Counted from the first letter of the stretch, positions 36,397 to 44,414 are shown. The stretch is DNA of 64,000 nt from Flagellimonas myxillae (GCF_023502235.1 NZ_JAMFLY010000004.1:62001-126000), one strand, 5' to 3'. The notes: generated by a model not told the origin, from the sequence alone. Program-made: numbers and translations.

Positions 36397-37404
36397 TTAC
36401 CATCTAATGATGACACTTCCCCAAGTAAAGCCACTTCCAAAAGCGGCCAATACCACCAAATCTCCTTCTTTGACCTTTCCTTGTTCCCATGCCTCTGTCA
36501 GGGCAATGGGTATTGAGGCGGCCGTGGTATTCCCGTAGTTCATAATATTATTGAAGACCTGGTCATTGGAAAGTCCAAATTTCTTCTGGACAAATTGAGA
36601 AATCCTTAGATTGGCCTGATGGGGAATCAACATATCGATGTCCTGGGGACCCAATTGGTTTTTTTGCAGCCCTTCCATGATCACTTCACTAAATCGGACC
36701 ACTGCATTTTTAAACACAAATTGCCCATTCATATACGGATAGTACGAAGTGTCTTCCGGATCTTTTTCATCGATAATATCAGTTACCCATCTTTTTCCCA
36801 TTCCCGGGGCGATTAAAGATAATTCCTCCGCATGTTGTCCTTCGGAATGTAAATGGGAGGAAAGAATTCCCTTGGAGCTGTCTTCTTCACGACTTAAAAC
36901 TGCCGCTCCGGCACCGTCACCAAAAATCACGGAGACTCCCCTACCCCTTGTGCTCATGTCCAATCCATGTGAATGTAGTTCCGAACCGATAACGAGCACA
37001 TTTTTGTACATCCCACTTTTGATGTATTGGTCCGCTACGGAAACTCCATACACAAAACCGGAACACTGGTTTCTTACATCCAACGCTCCAACGGTTTTAA
37101 TGCCCAAGTCGCGTTGCACTAGCACACCTGGGCCCGGGAAATAATAATCTGGACTTAAGGTGGCAAATACAATAAAATCTATTTCATCCTTGTCGATACC
37201 GGCGCGCTCAATGGCAATTTTTGCTGCCTTTACGCCCATCGAAGTAGTTGTATCCGTGCCTTTTACCACATGCCGGCGTTCCTGAATTCCAGTACGTTCC
37301 TGAATCCATTCATCATTGGTGTCCATCACTTTGGAAAGATCATCATTGGTCACTACGTTCTCGGGAACATAAAACCCGAGTCCAGAAATTTTTGAGTTGT
37401 ACAT
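36397..37404 (-). CDS. 3-oxoacyl-ACP synthase III family protein
   Basis: A 335-residue KAS III. The catalytic triad is Cys114 in NQCSGFVYG, His262 in IPHQANLRI and Asn292 in NYGNTTAAS. FabH condenses an acyl-CoA with malonyl-ACP to start fatty-acid synthesis. The NQCSG context differs from the usual AACSG, and no plsX or rpmF is adjacent, so this may be a second, specialised KAS III and not the housekeeping fabH. It is preceded by a short leader with its own promoter, micro-ORF and terminator (37539-37669). Confidence 0.88.
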   Translation of the reverse strand: MYNSKISGLGFYVPENVVTNDDLSKVMDTNDEWIQERTGIQERRHVVKGTDTTTSMGVKAAKIAIERAGIDKDEIDFIVFATLSPDYYFPGPGVLVQRDLGIKTVGALDVRNQCSGFVYGVSVADQYIKSGMYKNVLVIGSELHSHGLDMSTRGRGVSVIFGDGAGAAVLSREEDSSKGILSSHLHSEGQHAEELSLIAPGMGKRWVTDIIDEKDPEDTSYYPYMNGQFVFKNAVVRFSEVIMEGLQKNQLGPQDIDMLIPHQANLRISQFVQKKFGLSNDQVFNNIMNYGNTTAASIPIALTEAWEQGKVKEGDLVVLAAFGSGFTWGSVIIRW

Positions 37405-37538
37405 AAGATATTCTTTGGGATGCCCGGCAAAAGGGACACGAACTATTTCGTGGAAAAGTAAAAAATATATTCAACCTAGTGGTGAAATCGCCTAAAAATT
37501 AGTCCATAGGAGGTCTTAAAACGATGATCTCCCAATAC

Positions 37539-37568
37539 AAAACGCGCTACCGGGCGATAGCGCGTTTT
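37539..37568 (-). terminator. Leader terminator upstream of the KAS III gene
   Basis: AAAACGCGCTA (37539-37549) and TAGCGCGTTTT (37558-37568) form a perfect 11-bp stem with an 8-base loop. On the minus strand it is followed by GTATT after TTTT. It lies 135 bases before the fabH-like start and about 65 bases after a consensus promoter, so it is placed as an attenuator or the end of a ~100-nt RNA. Confidence 0.75.
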
Positions 37569-37595
37569 AAACAACCTAACCAATAAACAAATGTG

Positions 37596-37616
37596 TTATA
37601 GCATGGAATTTTTCAT
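37596..37616 (-). other. Micro-ORF (6 codons) in the KAS III leader
   Basis: ATG at 37616 encodes MKNSML followed by TAA. A GGAGGA stretch (37630-37625) lies eight bases upstream, an unusually good Shine-Dalgarno for this phylum. It sits between the promoter at 37640-37669 and the hairpin at 37539-37568, the layout of a leader peptide. Expression is not shown. Confidence 0.4.
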
Positions 37617-37639
37617 AGCAATCTTCCTCCATAACAGCA

Positions 37640-37669
37640 CAAATATATAGTTTTGTTTATCTTTTCCAA
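37640..37669 (-). promoter_or_regulatory. Consensus promoter of the KAS III leader
   Basis: On the minus strand TTG (37669-37667) and TATATTTG (37647-37640) are spaced by 19 bases, an exact match to the flavobacterial promoter pattern. Transcription would begin near 37633 and run through the micro-ORF and hairpin toward fabH. The 393-base gap up to htpG otherwise holds only AT-rich sequence. Confidence 0.72.
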
Positions 37670-37797
37670 ATTTTAGTTAAACAAAATTATGTTAAAATAT
37701 TGTTTTGGCCCTGAATTCGAATTCGATGTCAGTTTGTCAGATATGGCATTGTGGTATTTTTTTTGTCATGCTTAGCAAAAAAGAAAACTATTTTAAA

Positions 37798-39684
37798 ATG
37801 GCTACAGGCAAAATCAATGTTTCCGTAGAGAACATATTTCCCCTAATCAAGAAATTTCTATATAGCGACCACGAAATCTTTCTCAGGGAGCTTATTTCCA
37901 ATGCCACGGACGCTACCCTCAAGCTAAAGCACCTCACCTCCATTGGCGAGGCCAAGGTAGAATATGGCAACCCCCAGATTGAGATAAAGGTTGACAAGGA
38001 CAACAATCAAATCCGGATTATTGACCAAGGTATTGGGATGACCGAGGCGGAGGTAAAAAAATATATCAACGAAGTGGCCTTTTCCGGTGCCGAGGAATTT
38101 TTGGACAAGTATAAGGATGCCGAAAAGGATGCAGGGATCATAGGTCATTTTGGGCTTGGATTTTATTCGGCCTTTATGGTGGCGGACAAAGTGGAGATCA
38201 TCACCAAAAGCTTTAAGGACGAACCAGCCGTGCACTGGACCTGTGATGGATCACCAGAGTTTACCTTGACCGAGGCCAAAAAAGAAGATCGAGGTACGGA
38301 AATTGTGCTTCACGTAGCGGAAGATTCCACAGAATTTTTGGAAGATGCGAAAATCCGTGAACTGTTGACCAAGTACAACAAATTCATGCCCATTCCCATT
38401 AAGTTCGGGACCAAGACGGAAACCCTTCCCAAACCAGAAGATGCCAAGGAAGAGGATCCAGCCCCAACCCAAGAGGTAGACGATATCATCAACAATCCCA
38501 ACCCAGCGTGGACCAAGCAGCCCACGGAGCTCGAGGATGCGGATTATAAGAGTTTTTATAGGGAACTATATCCCATGCAGTTTGAAGAGCCTTTGTTCAA
38601 CATCCACCTGAACGTCGACTATCCCTTCAACCTAACGGGAATTCTATATTTCCCTAAGCTGACCAACGACCTCAACATCCAAAAAGATAGGATCCAGCTT
38701 TATCAAAACCAGGTATTTGTTACGGATAATGTGGAAGGTATTGTACCCGAATTCCTAACCATGCTAAAAGGGGTTATCGATTCTCCTGACATTCCACTGA
38801 ACGTTTCCCGTTCATACCTTCAGGCTGATGGTGCGGTGAAGAAAATTTCGTCCTATATCACCAGAAAGGTAGCCGATAAATTGAACTCGCTGTTCAAAAA
38901 CAATCGAGAGGATTTTGAACAAAAATGGAACGACATCAAAGTGGTAATCGAATACGGAATGCTTTCCGAAGACAAGTTCTTTGAAAAAGCTGACAAGTTT
39001 GCGCTTTACCCGACGGTTGATGGAACCTATTACACCTTTGAGGAGCTTCAGGACAAAATCAAAGACAACCAAACGGACAAGGATGATAAATTGGTCGTAC
39101 TATATGCTTCAGACCAAGAGGCACAGCATAGCTACATTGAAGCCGCCAAGGCGAAAGGTTACGAAGTACTGCTGATGGATTCCCCAATTGTATCCCATTT
39201 GATGCAAAAACTGGAAACCTCCAAGGAAAACCTCTCTTTTGCCCGTGTAGATGCTGACCATCTGGACAATTTGATCAAAAAAGAGGATACCGCCATATCC
39301 AAACTTTCCGACGAGGAAAAGGATAAACTAAAAGAAGAATTGGAAAAAGTTGTGCAAGAGAAAGGGTTCACCATTCAAATGGAGGCCATGGACAGCGAAG
39401 CCTCTCCCTTTATTATAACCGAGCCGGAATTTATGCGAAGGATGAAGGAGATGCAGCAGACCGGAGGAGGTGGTATGTTCGGGATGGGCAATATGCCGGA
39501 TATGTACAACCTGATCGTGAACACCAACCACGAGCTGGTAGGTGAAATCCTAAACACCAAGACCGCCAAGAAAAGGGAACGATTGATCAATCAATCATTG
39601 GATTTGGCCAGGTTGTCCAAAGGCTTATTAAAGGGTGAAGAATTGACCAACTTTATTGCCCGAAGCTACGACATGATCAAATAA
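37798..39684 (+). CDS. htpG: Molecular chaperone HtpG (Hsp90)
   Basis: A 628-residue Hsp90. The start at 37798 (MATGKINVSVENIFPLIKKF) is family-typical; 31 further in-frame residues upstream are not. The GHKL ATPase domain has ELISNATDATLKLKHL, DQGIGMTEAEV and GHFGLGFYSAFMV. The middle domain contains the catalytic-loop stretch LPLNVSRSYLQ-like DIPLNVSRSYLQAD, and the C-terminal dimerisation domain carries a Gly/Met-rich loop (MQQTGGGGMFGMGNMPDMYN). It assists folding of client proteins under stress. A flavobacterial consensus promoter was not found directly upstream. Confidence 0.97.
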   Translation: MATGKINVSVENIFPLIKKFLYSDHEIFLRELISNATDATLKLKHLTSIGEAKVEYGNPQIEIKVDKDNNQIRIIDQGIGMTEAEVKKYINEVAFSGAEEFLDKYKDAEKDAGIIGHFGLGFYSAFMVADKVEIITKSFKDEPAVHWTCDGSPEFTLTEAKKEDRGTEIVLHVAEDSTEFLEDAKIRELLTKYNKFMPIPIKFGTKTETLPKPEDAKEEDPAPTQEVDDIINNPNPAWTKQPTELEDADYKSFYRELYPMQFEEPLFNIHLNVDYPFNLTGILYFPKLTNDLNIQKDRIQLYQNQVFVTDNVEGIVPEFLTMLKGVIDSPDIPLNVSRSYLQADGAVKKISSYITRKVADKLNSLFKNNREDFEQKWNDIKVVIEYGMLSEDKFFEKADKFALYPTVDGTYYTFEELQDKIKDNQTDKDDKLVVLYASDQEAQHSYIEAAKAKGYEVLLMDSPIVSHLMQKLETSKENLSFARVDADHLDNLIKKEDTAISKLSDEEKDKLKEELEKVVQEKGFTIQMEAMDSEASPFIITEPEFMRRMKEMQQTGGGGMFGMGNMPDMYNLIVNTNHELVGEILNTKTAKKRERLINQSLDLARLSKGLLKGEELTNFIARSYDMIK

Positions 39685-39701
39685 AATTATACAATACCAG
39701 T

Positions 39702-39759
39702 TCGAGCGCAGTAGAGGCCCTATCAAAGGGTAGGTCAAAAATACCTCTACTGCGCTCGA
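39702..39759. repeat. REP-like long palindrome between convergent genes
   Basis: TCGAGCGCAGTAGAGG (39702-39717) and its exact reverse complement (39744-39759) form a 16-bp perfect stem. The 26-base loop can itself pair CCC with GGG. Palindromes built on an ACTGCGCTCGA core recur in intergenic gaps of many Flavobacteriaceae (recalled, not checked). It may terminate transcription of htpG and the anti-sigma-like gene, although no long T-run follows. Confidence 0.75.
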
Positions 39760-39783
39760 TATGGTTTTAGCTTCACACTGTGG

Positions 39784-40182
39784 CTAGGCCCATCGGTTAT
39801 TAAAATACCGTTTGAGCACCAAGGCCTGAAAGCATACCATCAATCCTACAGCACCCACCATATAGCTGAGCGTTTTGGAAAACTGGAGTTGCGGTAATCT
39901 TTCGGCAAACCAACTTTTGGTGTTTGTGAGCAACTCCAAATATTGTCCATCCACACCTTCGGTCCCTGTACCAATGGAAAACAGATAAACCGCAAAAATC
40001 GCAAGAGAGGTCAGGGCTATAAAAATTGCCCGTTTGGAAATCAGGGGCCTTGATACAACCGCTGCCTGTTGCTTGGCCACCTCTTGCATTACATTAAATG
40101 TAAAGTTGGAGGATGGTGTTTCCAACGGGGCCTCTTCCATTAACCGATCTACCAATTTTTCCAGTTCTTTATCCGTTCCCAT
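39784..40182 (-). CDS. Probable membrane partner (anti-sigma-like) of the ECF sigma factor
   Basis: A 132-residue protein. The N-terminal 50 residues are soluble and acidic (MGTDKELEKLVDRLMEEAPL), followed by two transmembrane segments (AIFIALTSLAIFAVYLF and YMVGAVGLMVCFQALVL). It overlaps the sigma gene by 14 bases. Position, size and topology fit a membrane anti-sigma factor, but no ZAS zinc motif (HxxxCxxC) is present, so the assignment is inferred from context. Confidence 0.7.
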   Translation of the reverse strand: MGTDKELEKLVDRLMEEAPLETPSSNFTFNVMQEVAKQQAAVVSRPLISKRAIFIALTSLAIFAVYLFSIGTGTEGVDGQYLELLTNTKSWFAERLPQLQFSKTLSYMVGAVGLMVCFQALVLKRYFNNRWA

Positions 40183-40753
40183 AACTTTTGATTGTTTCAG
40201 GTTCCATTTGTTCCTTTAAAATTACACCCAACCTTGTACGCGCCCTAAAGAGCTTCACCTTGGCCGTGTTTGGTGCCAGGTTCAAGGTTTTGGCCATTTC
40301 ATTAAGGTTTCGTTCTTCAAAATAAAACAGCGTCAACAATGCCGCATCCACAGGACTCAATTGCGCGATACAGGCTTTGATCAAGTCCGACTTTTCTTTT
40401 TGTACCATTCCGTCCAGGGCATTTTTCATGTCGGCCACCTGATTGCCCGAAACTTCATCCACACTGATATTTCCAAGCTCTTTTTTGTGCTTTTTAATCC
40501 GGTCCAGGCAGGTATTGTACGCTATTCTATATATCCAGGAAGATAGCTTGGCATCTCCCTTAAAATTTTTGAGAGACTTATACACCTTAATGAAGGTATC
40601 CTGGGCCACCTCTTCAGCTTCCTCCCTGTTTTTAAGGGTCCGCACGGCAATTGTAAATACCAAATGTTTGTATTGGTCCACCAACTTGGAAAATTCTTGC
40701 GAATCTCCATGAACGATAGCATTGATATCCGGTTGGTCCGTAGGCTGCTCCAT
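40169..40753 (-). CDS. ECF-type RNA polymerase sigma factor
   Basis: A 194-residue sigma-70 family protein with region 2 (FSKLVDQYKHLVFTIAVRTL, EEAEEVAQDTFIKVYKSLKN, LSSWIYRIAYNTCLDRIKKH) and region 4 (LSPVDAALLTLFYFEERNLN, MAKTLNLAPNTAKVKLFRAR), and no region 1 or 3. It would direct RNA polymerase to a dedicated set of envelope-related promoters. Its own start is preceded by TGTAAC-N16-TCGTC, implying autoregulation, and it is co-translated with the membrane protein downstream. Confidence 0.93.
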   Translation of the reverse strand: MEQPTDQPDINAIVHGDSQEFSKLVDQYKHLVFTIAVRTLKNREEAEEVAQDTFIKVYKSLKNFKGDAKLSSWIYRIAYNTCLDRIKKHKKELGNISVDEVSGNQVADMKNALDGMVQKEKSDLIKACIAQLSPVDAALLTLFYFEERNLNEMAKTLNLAPNTAKVKLFRARTRLGVILKEQMEPETIKSYGNG

Positions 40754-40764
40754 TTATACAATAA

Positions 40765-40791
40765 GACGACACCGAAGCGTCGTAGGTTACA
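40765..40791 (-). promoter_or_regulatory. Candidate autoregulatory ECF promoter of the sigma gene
   Basis: On the minus strand TGTAAC (40791-40786) and TCGTC (40769-40765) are separated by 16 bases. The element ends 11 bases before the sigma ATG at 40753, so the leader would be only a few nucleotides long. The spacer contains ACGAC/GTCGT inverted halves. Confidence 0.65.
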
Positions 40792-40887
40792 TTAAAATTA
40801 AAAAAAACGCTGGTGCATTTGGATAACAATTCGTCCATTCAAGTGGTCTATATGGTCCTACACTGAAAAATAAAAAACGGTAAACCA

Positions 40888-40918
40888 ATGTCTGATGTCT
40901 GATGTCTGATGTCTGATG
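40888..40918. repeat. Heptanucleotide tandem repeat (ATGTCTG)4
   Basis: Four perfect copies of ATGTCTG plus ATG. It lies in the 453-base gap between the sigma gene and DUF6249. It is followed by a GTTGAAAATGGAAAG stretch that recurs beside the repeats at 42.5 kb. Confidence 0.9.
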
Positions 40919-40995
40919 ATTGAAAATGGAAAATGAAAAGTTGAAAATGGAAAGCCTCCTCATCCTTAGAACACCAAACAACAAGCATCCCGCAT

Positions 40996-41037
40996 CTTGG
41001 GTCTTGGGTCTTGGGTCTTGGGTCTTGGGTCTTGGGT
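40996..41037. repeat. Heptanucleotide tandem repeat (CTTGGGT)6
   Basis: Six perfect copies of CTTGGGT, directly after a GCATCCCGCAT stretch that is itself the unit of another repeat at 42637-42671. It lies about 100 bases upstream of the ECF promoter of DUF6249. The rest of the 40754-41206 gap is AT-rich and holds no gene that I can support. Confidence 0.92.
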
Positions 41038-41135
41038 CAAATATGTCGAGAATTAGAATTTTAAAACCATTTTTCTAGATGATTTGAACCAAGGAACATC
41101 CAAATGCACTTCTGGTCAAAAAAATTCACCTGATC

Positions 41136-41162
41136 TGTAACCTTGACAAAAAAAGTGTCGTC
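41136..41162 (+). promoter_or_regulatory. Candidate ECF sigma promoter (DUF6249 gene)
   Basis: TGTAAC (41136-41141) and TCGTC (41158-41162) at 16-base spacing, ending 44 bases before the ATG at 41207. It is the divergent partner of the sigma gene's own site and matches it in both boxes and in spacing. Confidence 0.65.
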
Positions 41163-41206
41163 CTATGGGCAAAACAAGTTTATTAATCAATTAAAAAACG
41201 AACACA

Positions 41207-41560
41207 ATGGTAGAAGCAATATTAATCCCAATCAGTTTTTTTCTGGTCGTATTTGCAATTTGTTACCTCTATTTTTCCACCCGTAACAAAGAGCGGTTAG
41301 CCTTAATAGAAAAAGGAGTGGACGCCAGTATCTTTTTCAAATCCAAGAACGATGGCGAACTGTCCACATGGAAAATTGTATTGATCAACTTTTCCGTGCT
41401 TTTAATGAGTATAGGAGTGGCCATCTTTTTAGGTTCTTCCATGGTTAGTGGACTGGGCGTGGATGAGGAAATTGCCTATCCGGGGACCATCTTTTTAATG
41501 GCCGGGGTCGGCTTGATGGTGGGTTTTTTAATCACCAAGAAACTGGAAAAAAAGGGATAG
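41207..41560 (+). CDS. DUF6249-type small membrane protein
   Basis: A 117-residue inner-membrane protein with three transmembrane segments: MVEAILIPISFFLVVFAICY, then IVLINFSVLLMSIGVAIFLG, then TIFLMAGVGLMVGFLITKKL. A cytoplasmic RNKERLALIEKGVDASIFF stretch follows the first segment. This resembles the DUF6249 family, which has no known function and is often found beside ECF sigma genes in Flavobacteriaceae. The ECF-like promoter upstream suggests it belongs to that sigma factor's regulon. Confidence 0.82.
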   Translation: MVEAILIPISFFLVVFAICYLYFSTRNKERLALIEKGVDASIFFKSKNDGELSTWKIVLINFSVLLMSIGVAIFLGSSMVSGLGVDEEIAYPGTIFLMAGVGLMVGFLITKKLEKKG

Positions 41561-41584
41561 ATCCAACCATCTTTCTGTTAAAGG

Positions 41585-41610
41585 CCATCGGATATCCCGA
41601 TGGTTTTTTT
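41585..41610 (+). terminator. Rho-independent terminator after DUF6249 gene
   Basis: CCATCGG (41585-41591) pairs with CCGATGG (41597-41603), with a 5-base loop, followed by seven T at 41604-41610. It lies 24 bases after the DUF6249 stop and just before the MOSC gene. Confidence 0.88.
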
Positions 41611-41621
41611 AATTTCATCCC

Positions 41622-42257
41622 ATGCGAATTATTTCCACCAACCTTGGTAAACCCACTCCAATTCGCTGGAATGGTGAAGAAACAACAACCGGAATCTTTA
41701 AATACCCAGTAGACCACCCGTTGACCTTGGAAACCGAGAGTGTAGCTGGTGACAATATCAGCGACAGAAGGGTACATGGTGGGGAGTTTAAGGCCTGCTA
41801 TCTTTTCGCATCTGAACACTACCCTTATTGGAAAGAAAAATACCCTCACCTGGACTGGGATTGGGGCATGTTTGGGGAAAATTTGACTGTTGAGGGGTTG
41901 GACGAAACCACGCTTAAGATTGGAAATATTTACAAAGTTGGGTCGGCTTTAGTACAAGTTACACAACCACGTGAACCCTGTTTTAAATTAGGAATCCGAT
42001 TTAACGACCAAGGCATTCTCAAGGAATTTATAGACCATGGTTTTCCAGGTACCTACGTTCGAGTTTTGGAAGTTGGGCAGGTACAGGTTGGAGATGAATT
42101 TACCTTGGTAAAAGAAGCTACCAACGACTTAACCACCCAGCAATTCTACCACCTACTTTTTGCTCGAAAAAAACACCCGACTATAGTGCAACTGGCTATA
42201 GAAAATGAGGCATTACCAGAGCGGAAAAGGGACAAACTGCGGAGGTTTTTGAAATAA
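41622..42257 (+). CDS. MOSC domain protein (YiiM-like)
   Basis: A 211-residue soluble protein. The MOSC domain carries DRRVHGGEFKACYLFASEHY, FGENLTVEGLDE and the conserved cysteine in QPREPCFKLGIRF that binds the molybdenum cofactor sulfur. A C-terminal helical 3-alpha extension (LTTQQFYHLLFARKKHPTI) is typical of YiiM-type proteins, which reduce N-hydroxylated compounds. It begins 11 bases after a strong terminator, so it needs its own promoter, which I could not identify. Confidence 0.88.
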   Translation: MRIISTNLGKPTPIRWNGEETTTGIFKYPVDHPLTLETESVAGDNISDRRVHGGEFKACYLFASEHYPYWKEKYPHLDWDWGMFGENLTVEGLDETTLKIGNIYKVGSALVQVTQPREPCFKLGIRFNDQGILKEFIDHGFPGTYVRVLEVGQVQVGDEFTLVKEATNDLTTQQFYHLLFARKKHPTIVQLAIENEALPERKRDKLRRFLK

Positions 42258-42292
42258 GTTCAAACTCAAGTTCAAGTTCAAGGTTCAGCAAT

Positions 42293-42360
42293 CAGTAATC
42301 AGTAGTCAGTAGTCAGTAGCCAGTAGTCAGTAGTCAGTAGTCAGTAGTCAGTAGTCAGTA
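42293..42360. repeat. Heptanucleotide tandem repeat (CAGTAGT)9
   Basis: Nine units of CAGTAGT, two with single substitutions (CAGTAAT, CAGTAGC), plus five bases of a tenth. It starts 35 bases after the MOSC stop in a 769-base gap (42258-43026). Confidence 0.92.
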
Positions 42361-42542
42361 AAATTAAAACTGTCATCTGAAATCTGCTATCCAGTTGCTT
42401 CCAACAGTCCAATAATCGAAAAATCCAGCATTCGATGTTCAAACTCAAGTTCAATTTTTTATTAAGCCGTATTAGATTGTTTGATGTCTGGTGTCACAAA
42501 GTTGAAAAATGGAAAATGGAAAGTTGAAAACTGTTGACTGAC

Positions 42543-42591
42543 GTCTGAAGTCGGAAGTCCGAAGTCTGAAGTCTGAAGTCTGAAGTCTGAA
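42543..42591. repeat. Heptanucleotide tandem repeat (GTCTGAA)7
   Basis: Seven units of GTCTGAA with single substitutions in units two and three (GTCGGAA, GTCCGAA). It is preceded by a GTTGAAAAATGGAAAATGG stretch related to that at 40.92 kb. Confidence 0.9.
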
Positions 42592-42636
42592 GTTTAACAT
42601 TTGAAATCTAACGCGCATCTTCAAACATCTAGCATT

Positions 42637-42672
<36 letters not shown>

Positions 42673-42720
42673 ATCTAATTGAAAATTCAAAACCCAACAT
42701 TCAAAATTGCTCACTGAACA

Positions 42721-42748
42721 TTGTTCATTGATAATTGTTCATTGATAA
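42721..42748. repeat. 14-bp direct repeat, two copies
   Basis: Two adjacent perfect copies of TTGTTCATTGATAA, i.e. twice the 7-bp period of the neighbouring arrays. The remainder of 42258-43026 is AT-rich, contains two copies of GTTCAAACTCAAGTTCAA, and holds no convincing gene. Confidence 0.85.
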
Positions 42749-42894
42749 TTGTCAACGGTCAATTGAAAACGGGCATACGTCCATTGGGACGGAAAAATAG
42801 TACAAAACCAATGTACATTTAGGCCTTAGTGCAACAGAACCATTGCAATCCAAGATTACGATTGAAGTGATGTAATTAGTTAGTGTTCTTTTGT

Positions 42895-42938
42895 CCTGCC
42901 GGGTGCAATGGCCTAATCTTTCCCGGCAGGTCTTTTTG
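42895..42938 (+). terminator. Orphan rho-independent terminator upstream of alkB
   Basis: CCTGCCGGG (42895-42903) and CCCGGCAGG (42922-42930) form a perfect 9-bp GC-rich stem followed by TCTTTTTG. No gene ends nearby on the plus strand, since the MOSC stop is 640 bases away. It probably ends a short RNA whose 5' part contains ATTAGTTAGTGTTC, or acts in the alkB leader. Confidence 0.78.
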
Positions 42939-43026
42939 TCTTTCCATATAAAAGTCCTTACTTACTTCATAATCTCCAAAAAGCTTCGAAAGCTAAGCAC
43001 CCATCACTTAAACAAGGACTTAAAAA

Positions 43027-43623
43027 ATGGGATTTACCGACAATGGAATAAACCTGAATCTACCAAAATCGGACATGGTTTATTATCCTGCCATTTTATC
43101 CACCGAAAAATCGGACCAATATTTTAAGATATTGAAGGAAACCGTCCCGTGGCGGCAAGATGAAATAACTGTTTTTGGTAAAACCCATCCACAACCTCGT
43201 TTGACTGCTTTATATGGTAATAATAGCAAGGCCTACTCCTATTCGGGAATTACCATGCAGCCACTTGAATTTACCCAGAATCTTCTAGATCTGAAGGAGA
43301 TTGTGGAGCAAATTGCAAAAACTAGCTTCAGCACCTGCTTGTTAAACTTCTACCGCGATGGCAAAGACAGTAATGGCTGGCATTCCGATGATGAAAAAGA
43401 GCTTGGGAAAAACCCGGTCATTGCATCCGTAAGTCTTGGGGCAGAGCGTTTCTTTCATTTGCGAAATAAATCGGACAAAACTTTAAAACACAAAATGCTG
43501 TTGGAACATGGAAGTTTACTGGTCATGAAAGGCGAAACCCAGCATTTTTGGCAACATCAAATCCCTAAAACAGCCAAGCCCATCGGGGAAAGAATCAATC
43601 TTACTTTTAGGGTTATCCAGTAG
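43027..43623 (+). CDS. alkB: Alpha-ketoglutarate-dependent dioxygenase AlkB-like
   Basis: A 198-residue Fe(II)/2-oxoglutarate dioxygenase that oxidatively removes alkyl lesions from nucleic acids. Iron ligands are His119 and Asp121 (WHSDDE) and His177 (FWQHQIP), with the 2-oxoglutarate-binding arginines in the ERINLTFR block (Arg189, Arg195). ALYGNNSKAYSYSG matches the substrate-recognition lid. The start at 43027 is preferred over a frame from 42891 that does not share its reading frame. It converges with the nuclease gene two bases later. Confidence 0.92.
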   Translation: MGFTDNGINLNLPKSDMVYYPAILSTEKSDQYFKILKETVPWRQDEITVFGKTHPQPRLTALYGNNSKAYSYSGITMQPLEFTQNLLDLKEIVEQIAKTSFSTCLLNFYRDGKDSNGWHSDDEKELGKNPVIASVSLGAERFFHLRNKSDKTLKHKMLLEHGSLLVMKGETQHFWQHQIPKTAKPIGERINLTFRVIQ

Positions 43624-43625
43624 TA

Positions 43626-44414
43626 TCAATCGAAAAGGTCGTTGAGGACTTTGGCCAGGCGAAGCCCTCCACGTTGGAGTTGCTCAAAAAGCAGATCATT
43701 GTAGTTATACCCATATTGATAGCCCAATTTGTCACCCGATTTGGCAGATTCATAAATATCGGCGCACACTTCGTGGCTTTCCTGCGCCCAATCATATATG
43801 GTTCCCTCCTGTATTTTCTTTCGCTCCTTGCGTCCCAAATGGTCCAATTCGGTGCCGAGTTCCGTATAGGTCATCCCATAGGATTCAATCAAATTTTTGT
43901 CCCAGACCCGATGTAGATTGCTTCCTTCACCAAACCACTGTACTTGAATGGAATTCCCACCTTTATCCTCCGCCCTGCTCACATGCAAGGGTTGATGTAG
44001 ATCGCCAATCAAATGAACCAACATTTTAAGATGGAAAGAACGGGTTTCCTTACTCCTTTCTTTGTCCTTTACAATGCGGATACATTCTTCAATTCCCGTG
44101 ATTATATCCCCATACTTACTTTTCTCGGAATCCTCATAGCGCACATCCAAAGGGTAATTGACAAAATGCCATGCAAAATATCCAGAGTATTTACGGTCGG
44201 CCTTGATTTCATCCGCATAGGTGGAAACATAAGCCAAGCTATGCCCATCCAATAAATCTTTTAATGCTCTTTTTGCCTTTCCTGTCAGGTGGTTTTCCGC
44301 GATATGTCCGGTGACCCTATGCCCGGTCTTCCCCCAGAAATTGTTGCTGAATATCAAGGTAGGAATCAGCAGGAAAAGGAAAGCGAGGTTTTTCATGATT
44401 GATGATTTTTTCAA
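43626..44414 (-). CDS. S1/P1-type secreted nuclease
   Basis: A 262-residue secreted zinc nuclease. After a signal peptide (LAFLFLLIPTLIFS) the mature protein begins near NNFWGKTGHRVTGHIAENHL, supplying the N-terminal Trp and the first His ligand. HLIGDLHQPLHVSRAEDKGG carries the central His/Asp ligands, and HRVWDKNLIES follows. These enzymes degrade single-stranded DNA and RNA, here in the periplasm or outside. A TACATTTG box about 20 bases upstream suggests a promoter, but a -33 TTG at normal spacing is missing. Confidence 0.92.
   Translation of the reverse strand: MKKSSIMKNLAFLFLLIPTLIFSNNFWGKTGHRVTGHIAENHLTGKAKRALKDLLDGHSLAYVSTYADEIKADRKYSGYFAWHFVNYPLDVRYEDSEKSKYGDIITGIEECIRIVKDKERSKETRSFHLKMLVHLIGDLHQPLHVSRAEDKGGNSIQVQWFGEGSNLHRVWDKNLIESYGMTYTELGTELDHLGRKERKKIQEGTIYDWAQESHEVCADIYESAKSGDKLGYQYGYNYNDLLFEQLQRGGLRLAKVLNDLFD

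Noticed and set aside
40787..40984. 65-codon minus-strand open frame in the sigma/DUF6249 gap
   Set aside because: Covers repeats and the ECF promoter; composition is low-complexity (FNFSFSIFN), so it is unlikely to be a gene.
42891..43127. 78-codon plus-strand frame overlapping the alkB start
   Set aside because: Begins inside the terminator hairpin and is out of frame with the AlkB domain.
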